NCBI RefSeq assembly: GCF_016772415.1 | Contig: NZ_JAGSGD010000001.1 | Coordinates: 1,054,001 to 1,118,000, forward strand | From: Phenylobacterium glaciei | GTDB taxonomy: Bacteria; Pseudomonadota; Alphaproteobacteria; Caulobacterales; Caulobacteraceae | DNA length: 64,000 nt | Reading direction: 5' to 3' | Shown: positions 60,165 through 64,000 of the stretch, piece by piece | Numbering within the stretch: the stretch's first letter is position 1 | Layout of the letters: every line of letters starts with the position of its first letter | Program-made: the position numbers and the translations under genes | The notes under the pieces: model-generated | What the model saw: only the letters and a program-made list of their open reading frames with translations | Database searches by the model: none | Told to the model about the DNA's origin: nothing

Positions 60165-62113
60165 GCCACGGCTCTCCGGACTTCCTTGAAGGTGGACCGC
60201 CGGGCTCCGCCGCCCTGGGGGCCTTGCGTGTTGGGCGGCGGGGCCAGCAGGCCCACGGTCTTGCGGTTGGCCTTGCGCGGCTCCTCCTGGAACAGCTCGG
60301 CCAGCTGGTCGACGATGGCGCCGGCCAACTGTTCCACATCGACGATCGTGACAGCCCGGCGATAGTAGCGGGTGACGTCGTGGCCGATGCCGATGGCGAT
60401 CAGCTGCACCGGGCTCTTGTCCTGGATCTCGGCGATCACCTCGCGCAGGTGGCGCTCCAGATAGTGGCCGGAGTTCACAGACAGGGTCGAATCGTCCACC
60501 GGCGCGCCGTCGGAGATCACCATCAGGATGCGGCGGGCTTCCGTGCGGCCGATCAGCCGCTGGTGGGCCCACATCAGGGCTTCGCCGTCGATGTTCTCCT
60601 TCAGCAGCCCCTCGCGCATCATCAGGCCGAGGTTGCGCTTGGCGCGGCGCCAGGGGGCGTCGGCGGACTTGTAGATGATATGGCGCAGGTCGTTCAGGCG
60701 GCCGGGCTGGGCCGGCTTGCCGGCCTTCAGCCAGTCCTCGCGGCTCGTGCCGCCCTTCCACGCCCGGGTGGTGAAGCCGAGGATCTCGGTCTTCACGCCG
60801 CAGCGTTCCAGGGTGCGGGCCAGGATGTCGGCGCAGACGGCGGCCACCATGATCGGGCGGCCGCGCATGGAGCCGGAATTGTCGATCAGGATGGTCACCA
60901 CCGTGTCGCGGAACTCGGTGTCTTCCTCTTCCTTGAAGGCCAGCGACGCCGTGGGATCGGTGATCACCCGGGTCAGGCGCGCCACGTCGAGAAGCCCTTC
61001 CTCCAGGTCGAATTTCCACGAGCGGTTCTGCTGCGCCATCAGCTTGCGCTGCAGCTTGTTGGCCAGGCGCGAGACCACGCTGGAAAGGCTGGCCAGCTGC
61101 TGGTCGAGATAGGCCCGCAGCCGGGTCAGCTCCTCAAGGTCGCAGAGTTCCTCGGCCGCCACGATCTCGTCGTTGGCGGTGGTGAAGACCTTGTAGGTCG
61201 GCGTCTTGGCGTCGCCCTTGGGATCGGGTCGGGCGGGCTGCTCGCCCTCGCCCAGCTCCGGCGGCTCGTCCGAATCCTCGGCGTTGGGATCATCCTCCGC
61301 CTGCATCATCTGGCTGTCGGCGTCCTCGCTTTCGCTGTGGGTCGCCTCGCTGTCGTCCATGGAGGCCTGCTGCGGGGACTGGCCCTCGCCATCGCCCTCG
61401 TCGCCGTCCTCGGCCGACTCGGCCTCGCCTTCGTCGCCGTCTTCCTCGTCCTGATCGGCCTGGTCGGGCGCGTCGCTCAGATCATCGCCCATGGAGAGGT
61501 CGCGCAGGATGGTGCGCGCCATCCGGGCATAGGCCTTCTGGTCGTCGAGCTTGTCGATCAGCTTGTCGAGATCCTGGCCCGCCCGGGCCTCGATCTCGTC
61601 GCGGAACATGTCCACCAGCAGCTTGGCGTTCGGCGGCAGTTCGACGCCTGTCAGCCGCTCGCGAGCCATCAGGGAGACGATCTCGGCCATCGGCGGATTG
61701 GCCTGGGCGTCCACGGGATTGAAGGGGCGCTTGAGCCAGGCCTGCTCGTGCACGACCTTCAGGTTTTCGCGCACGCCGCCCAGCGCATTGGAGCCGATGG
61801 CCTCGATACGCACCTGCTCCAGGGCGTCATAGGCCGGGGCGCCCAGCGCCGAGGCCGGACGGGTCTTGGCGTGGATTTGCGCGTCGTGGTGGGAGATGCG
61901 CAGGGCCATCTGGTCGGCCAGGCCGCGGATGCGCGCGGCGTCCATTGGCGTCAGGTCCCGGGGCGGGTGCGGCAGGACCGCGCGATTGCCCGACAGCAGG
62001 GGGCCTTCCCCGGAATAGACGATCTCCAGGTCAGGGCTTTCAGCGAGCGACCGCGCCGCGTTGGCGAGGGCGCGCTTAAAGGGCTCGAGCGGGCTTTCCG
62101 GGTTCTTGGCCAT
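60161..62113 (-). CDS. cobT: Cobaltochelatase CobT subunit
   Basis: A 650-residue CobT, a subunit of the aerobic cobaltochelatase (CobNST) that inserts cobalt into hydrogenobyrinic acid a,c-diamide. Seen: the N-terminal CobT domain ([40 protein letters not shown]), a long acidic linker (residues ~215-290), and a C-terminal VWA domain with metal-site DNSGSM at 411-416. CobS (AAA+) is usually next to CobT upstream; it is not seen here, as the region upstream has a DUF1328 gene. Porphyrin chelatase relatives (BchD) are excluded by the domain order. Confidence 0.94.
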   Translation of the reverse strand: MAKNPESPLEPFKRALANAARSLAESPDLEIVYSGEGPLLSGNRAVLPHPPRDLTPMDAARIRGLADQMALRISHHDAQIHAKTRPASALGAPAYDALEQVRIEAIGSNALGGVRENLKVVHEQAWLKRPFNPVDAQANPPMAEIVSLMARERLTGVELPPNAKLLVDMFRDEIEARAGQDLDKLIDKLDDQKAYARMARTILRDLSMGDDLSDAPDQADQDEEDGDEGEAESAEDGDEGDGEGQSPQQASMDDSEATHSESEDADSQMMQAEDDPNAEDSDEPPELGEGEQPARPDPKGDAKTPTYKVFTTANDEIVAAEELCDLEELTRLRAYLDQQLASLSSVVSRLANKLQRKLMAQQNRSWKFDLEEGLLDVARLTRVITDPTASLAFKEEEDTEFRDTVVTILIDNSGSMRGRPIMVAAVCADILARTLERCGVKTEILGFTTRAWKGGTSREDWLKAGKPAQPGRLNDLRHIIYKSADAPWRRAKRNLGLMMREGLLKENIDGEALMWAHQRLIGRTEARRILMVISDGAPVDDSTLSVNSGHYLERHLREVIAEIQDKSPVQLIAIGIGHDVTRYYRRAVTIVDVEQLAGAIVDQLAELFQEEPRKANRKTVGLLAPPPNTQGPQGGGARRSTFKEVRRAVA

Positions 62114-62272
62114 GGTCTTTTCGTCTTAGCGCGTTGCCGCTCGGTGAGGAAAGCGCTGCTTGGTGTCAGGCCCGCAACGACCCTGGAATTCGTCGCCGGC
62201 CGGCCGCAGGAACGTCAAGCCTGGCCCCGCGTTCAAGAGCCAACACCTGGATGTTTTTGGCTGGAGTTCGAC

Positions 62273-62452
62273 ATGTTGAAATGGGCCCTGATTTTCGCGG
62301 TGGTCGCCCTGATCGCCGGCGCGCTTGGCTTCACCGGTATGGCCGGTGCGGCGGCGGGTATCGCCAAGCTGCTGTTCTTCGTCGCCGTGATCGGCTTTGT
62401 GCTGTTCCTGGCGCTGGGCGCCTTCGTGGGCAAGAAGATCAGCGGCGGCTGA
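62273..62452 (+). CDS. DUF1328 small membrane protein
   Basis: A 59-residue protein with two hydrophobic helices ([40 protein letters not shown]) joined by a glycine/alanine hinge, a close match to the DUF1328/YtjA family. It is too short to be noticed in long reading frames. It lies divergently to cobT. Members are often stress-induced. A terminator follows. Confidence 0.9.
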   Translation: MLKWALIFAVVALIAGALGFTGMAGAAAGIAKLLFFVAVIGFVLFLALGAFVGKKISGG

Positions 62453-62477
62453 GCCCGCCTCATAGGCTGAGACGGAC

Positions 62478-62509
62478 AAGGGCGCAGAGGACACTCCGCG
62501 CCCTTTCTG
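62478..62509 (+). terminator. Terminator after the DUF1328 gene
   Basis: AAGGGCGC (62478-62485) pairs with GCGCCCTT (62498-62505), followed by TCTG. The stem is 8 bp and lies 25 bp past the stop; because its arm carries AAGGG at the other side, it could also end the converging ICMT-like gene. Confidence 0.7.
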
Positions 62510-62517
62510 CTGTCGGC

Positions 62518-63096
62518 TTACAGAACGTAGGGGATCAGTCTTCGGACGCGGCGGGCGTAGGCCGCGTACTCGTCCCCTCCCAGGGCTTGGGCCAGGAAGC
62601 GCTCCTCGACGCGGGCCTTCAACCAGAAGGCCAGGGCCAGGACGCCGAGCCCGGCAAAACCCAGCAGGCTGGGCGTCAGCAGGGCCTTGGCGAGAGCCGC
62701 GGCCAGGATGCCCGTATAGATCGGATGGCGGACCAGGGCGTAGGGCCCGGTGTCGACCACGTGGTGGCCCGCCTTGGCGGTGGTGCGGAACGACCACAGC
62801 GCACCCAGATGTCGCCGCGCCCACCAGCAGAAGGCCATGCTTGCGGCGGTGAGGGTGACCAGGCCCCACTGTGCAGCGGGAAACCAGACCCACAGCCGCT
62901 CCGCGACGTTGGGCGGTTTGAACAGCAGGCCAAAGCCCAGGAAAACCAGCAGGACCGCCGACCGTTCGCCGAGGTTCTGCGGGCGGCTCTCCGCCTTTGC
63001 CGCCCACAGCCCCGCGAGCAGCCATGTCGCGCCCCACAGCGCCCAGAGGCCGTAGACCGCGAGTTCGGAATTTTCGAGGATCACGAGTTGGCGCAT
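62518..63096 (-). CDS. Isoprenylcysteine carboxyl methyltransferase-like membrane protein
   Basis: A 192-residue protein of the ICMT/PEMT (phospholipid methyltransferase) family. Four to five membrane helices and the AdoMet-binding loop VDTGPYALVRHPIYTGIL near residue 115, followed by the late KARVEERFLAQALGGDEYAA YARRV segment. Bacterial members methylate lipids or unknown membrane amines; no Ras-type substrate exists in bacteria. It converges with the DUF1328 gene and follows the histidine kinase gene on the same strand. Confidence 0.88.
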   Translation of the reverse strand: MRQLVILENSELAVYGLWALWGATWLLAGLWAAKAESRPQNLGERSAVLLVFLGFGLLFKPPNVAERLWVWFPAAQWGLVTLTAASMAFCWWARRHLGALWSFRTTAKAGHHVVDTGPYALVRHPIYTGILAAALAKALLTPSLLGFAGLGVLALAFWLKARVEERFLAQALGGDEYAAYARRVRRLIPYVL

Positions 63097-63138
63097 GGGC
63101 TGGTCAGCCTACCCCGATCTCCTTGGGGCCGGAAAGCC

Positions 63139-64000
63139 TCAGGCGGCGACGGTCTCGGCCTCGATCTCTTCGTCGGCAGGCGCCAGGGCCTCGTCGATGG
63201 CCGCGAACAGCTTCACCGCCTCGATGGGCTTGGGCACGAAGCCGCTCATGCCCGCGTCCAGGTACTCGTTGATCTGGTGGCGCATGACATTGGCCGACAG
63301 GGCCAGGATCGGCAGCGCCGGTCGGCCGGTCTGCGCCTCGAACGCGCGGATCGCCTGGGTGGCCTCCACGCCGCTCATCTCCGGCATCTGGATGTCCATC
63401 AGCACCAGGTCGAAAGCCTGGGTCTTCACCGCCTCCACGGCCTCAAGGCCATTGGCGACCACGGTCAGGTCTATGCCGAAGGGCTCCAGCAGCGACTTCA
63501 GGATCAGCTGGTTGGTGGGGTTGTCCTCGGCCGCCAGGATCTTGGCGGTGAAGCCCTCGGTGTTGGGGGTATCGATCTCGACCGTCCGACGCGCGCGGGC
63601 CTCGGCGCGCTTCTCCATCGGCAGGGTGAAGCTGAAGGTCGAGCCCTCGCCCACGATGCTGGTGACGCCGATCCGGCCGCCCATCAGTTCGACGAGCTCG
63701 CGGCAGATGGCCAGACCCAGGCCCGTGCCGCCGAACCGGCGATTGGTGGAGGCGTCCACCTGGCTGAACTTCTGGAACAGGTCCCCCAGCCGTGACGGCG
63801 GGATGCCGATGCCGGAGTCGCGGACGGCGAAGGTCAGACCCTCGGCCGACGGTGTCACGGTGACCGACACCACGCCGTCGGCGGTGAACTTCACCGCGTT
63901 GGAGACCAGGTTGGAAATCACCTGACGCAGGCGCGCGCCGTCGCCCCACCAGATACCGTTCGCCTCGGCGGCGATGTAGAGATCGAGGGTGACGTCCTTT
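63139..64000 (-). CDS. Hybrid sensor histidine kinase (C-terminal part; 5' end outside the window)
   Basis: The last ~287 residues of a hybrid kinase, open to the right edge of the window. Seen: ATPase N-box RQVISNLVSNAVKFT, G1 VRDSGIGIPPSRLGDLFQKF and G2 RRFGGTGLGLAICRELV, then a receiver domain with acidic pocket AAEDNPTNQLI, phospho-acceptor Asp in LVLMDIQMPEMSG, and the Lys in FVPKPIEAVKLF. The acceptor domain and sensor are beyond the window. The receiver would pass phosphate to a histidine phosphotransferase. An internal ATG-like start at 63921 is not the true start. Confidence 0.93.
   Translation of the reverse strand, partial: KDVTLDLYIAAEANGIWWGDGARLRQVISNLVSNAVKFTADGVVSVTVTPSAEGLTFAVRDSGIGIPPSRLGDLFQKFSQVDASTNRRFGGTGLGLAICRELVELMGGRIGVTSIVGEGSTFSFTLPMEKRAEARARRTVEIDTPNTEGFTAKILAAEDNPTNQLILKSLLEPFGIDLTVVANGLEAVEAVKTQAFDLVLMDIQMPEMSGVEATQAIRAFEAQTGRPALPILALSANVMRHQINEYLDAGMSGFVPKPIEAVKLFAAIDEALAPADEEIEAETVAA

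Noticed and set aside
59202-61019. A 605-residue reading frame on the minus strand
   Set aside because: Its first ~280 residues are the Arg/Pro-rich shadow of cobT; only the part from the GTG at 60164 is protein-like.
1-64000. CRISPR array
   Set aside because: I saw no regularly spaced repeats of 24-40 bp; the direct repeats found are only in pairs or short motifs.

Overview
The window looks like chromosome of a high-GC alphaproteobacterium, most likely Caulobacterales (Caulobacter/Phenylobacterium type). This rests on the helicase, S4 protein, fdxA and CdnL/CarD gene neighbourhood, the rpmB and cobT genes, a TonB-dependent receptor, a soluble PAS-MCP, and a dense cluster of GANTC (CcrM-type) sites. 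No 16S gene or other species marker is present, so genus is inference.

The left 35 kb is accessory DNA. It opens with a tight ATP-grasp / APC permease / Anbu (proteasome-like) operon (2-3345). A defence island follows: a SIR2-like gene bracketed by two ~120-bp direct repeats, and a complete QatABCD-type anti-phage operon (KAP ATPase, QatB-like, QueC-like, TatD-like; 9832 down to 5249). Next come two GNAT acetyltransferases, two unlike BLUF photoreceptors, an aminoglycoside-phosphotransferase remnant, CopC with a small periplasmic protein, an ECF sigma factor, an alpha/beta hydrolase, a frameshifted thermonuclease remnant and a minimal tyrosine recombinase. A helix-turn-helix gene is translationally coupled to ilvD and pyrC behind iteron-like repeats.

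From 21385 to 28172 a NhaR-like LysR regulator diverges from a compact operon dabB-dabA-cysD-DUF6671. This joins a DabAB inorganic-carbon transporter to an ATP-sulfurylase small subunit that has no CysN partner in the window. From about 28.5 to 35.1 kb lies a mobile-type region: a GIY-YIG nuclease divergent from an XRE regulator, a ParB-methyltransferase fusion with a DUF5681 protein, and a DUF3489 / DUF2924 / large serine recombinase module. It ends in TTCCCTG repeats next to tRNA-Arg(CCT).

Right of the tRNA (35-64 kb) the content is ordinary core genome: dctA, a PAS-MCP, a GST, a lipoprotein esterase, an enoyl-CoA hydratase, a RelE-type toxin-antitoxin pair, cdnL, fdxA, penicillin acylase, S4 protein and SUV3-like helicase, a TetR-controlled HlyD/ABC exporter operon, a DUF4153 protein, a TonB receptor, rpmB, dienelactone hydrolase, a phytase-like lipoprotein, cobT, a DUF1328 protein, an isoprenylcysteine-methyltransferase-like protein, and the 3' end of a hybrid histidine kinase.

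Starts were moved inside the longest ORF where a Shine-Dalgarno sequence, a signal peptide or an ATGA/GTGA overlap decided it. All family names come from motif recognition by eye; no database search was run.
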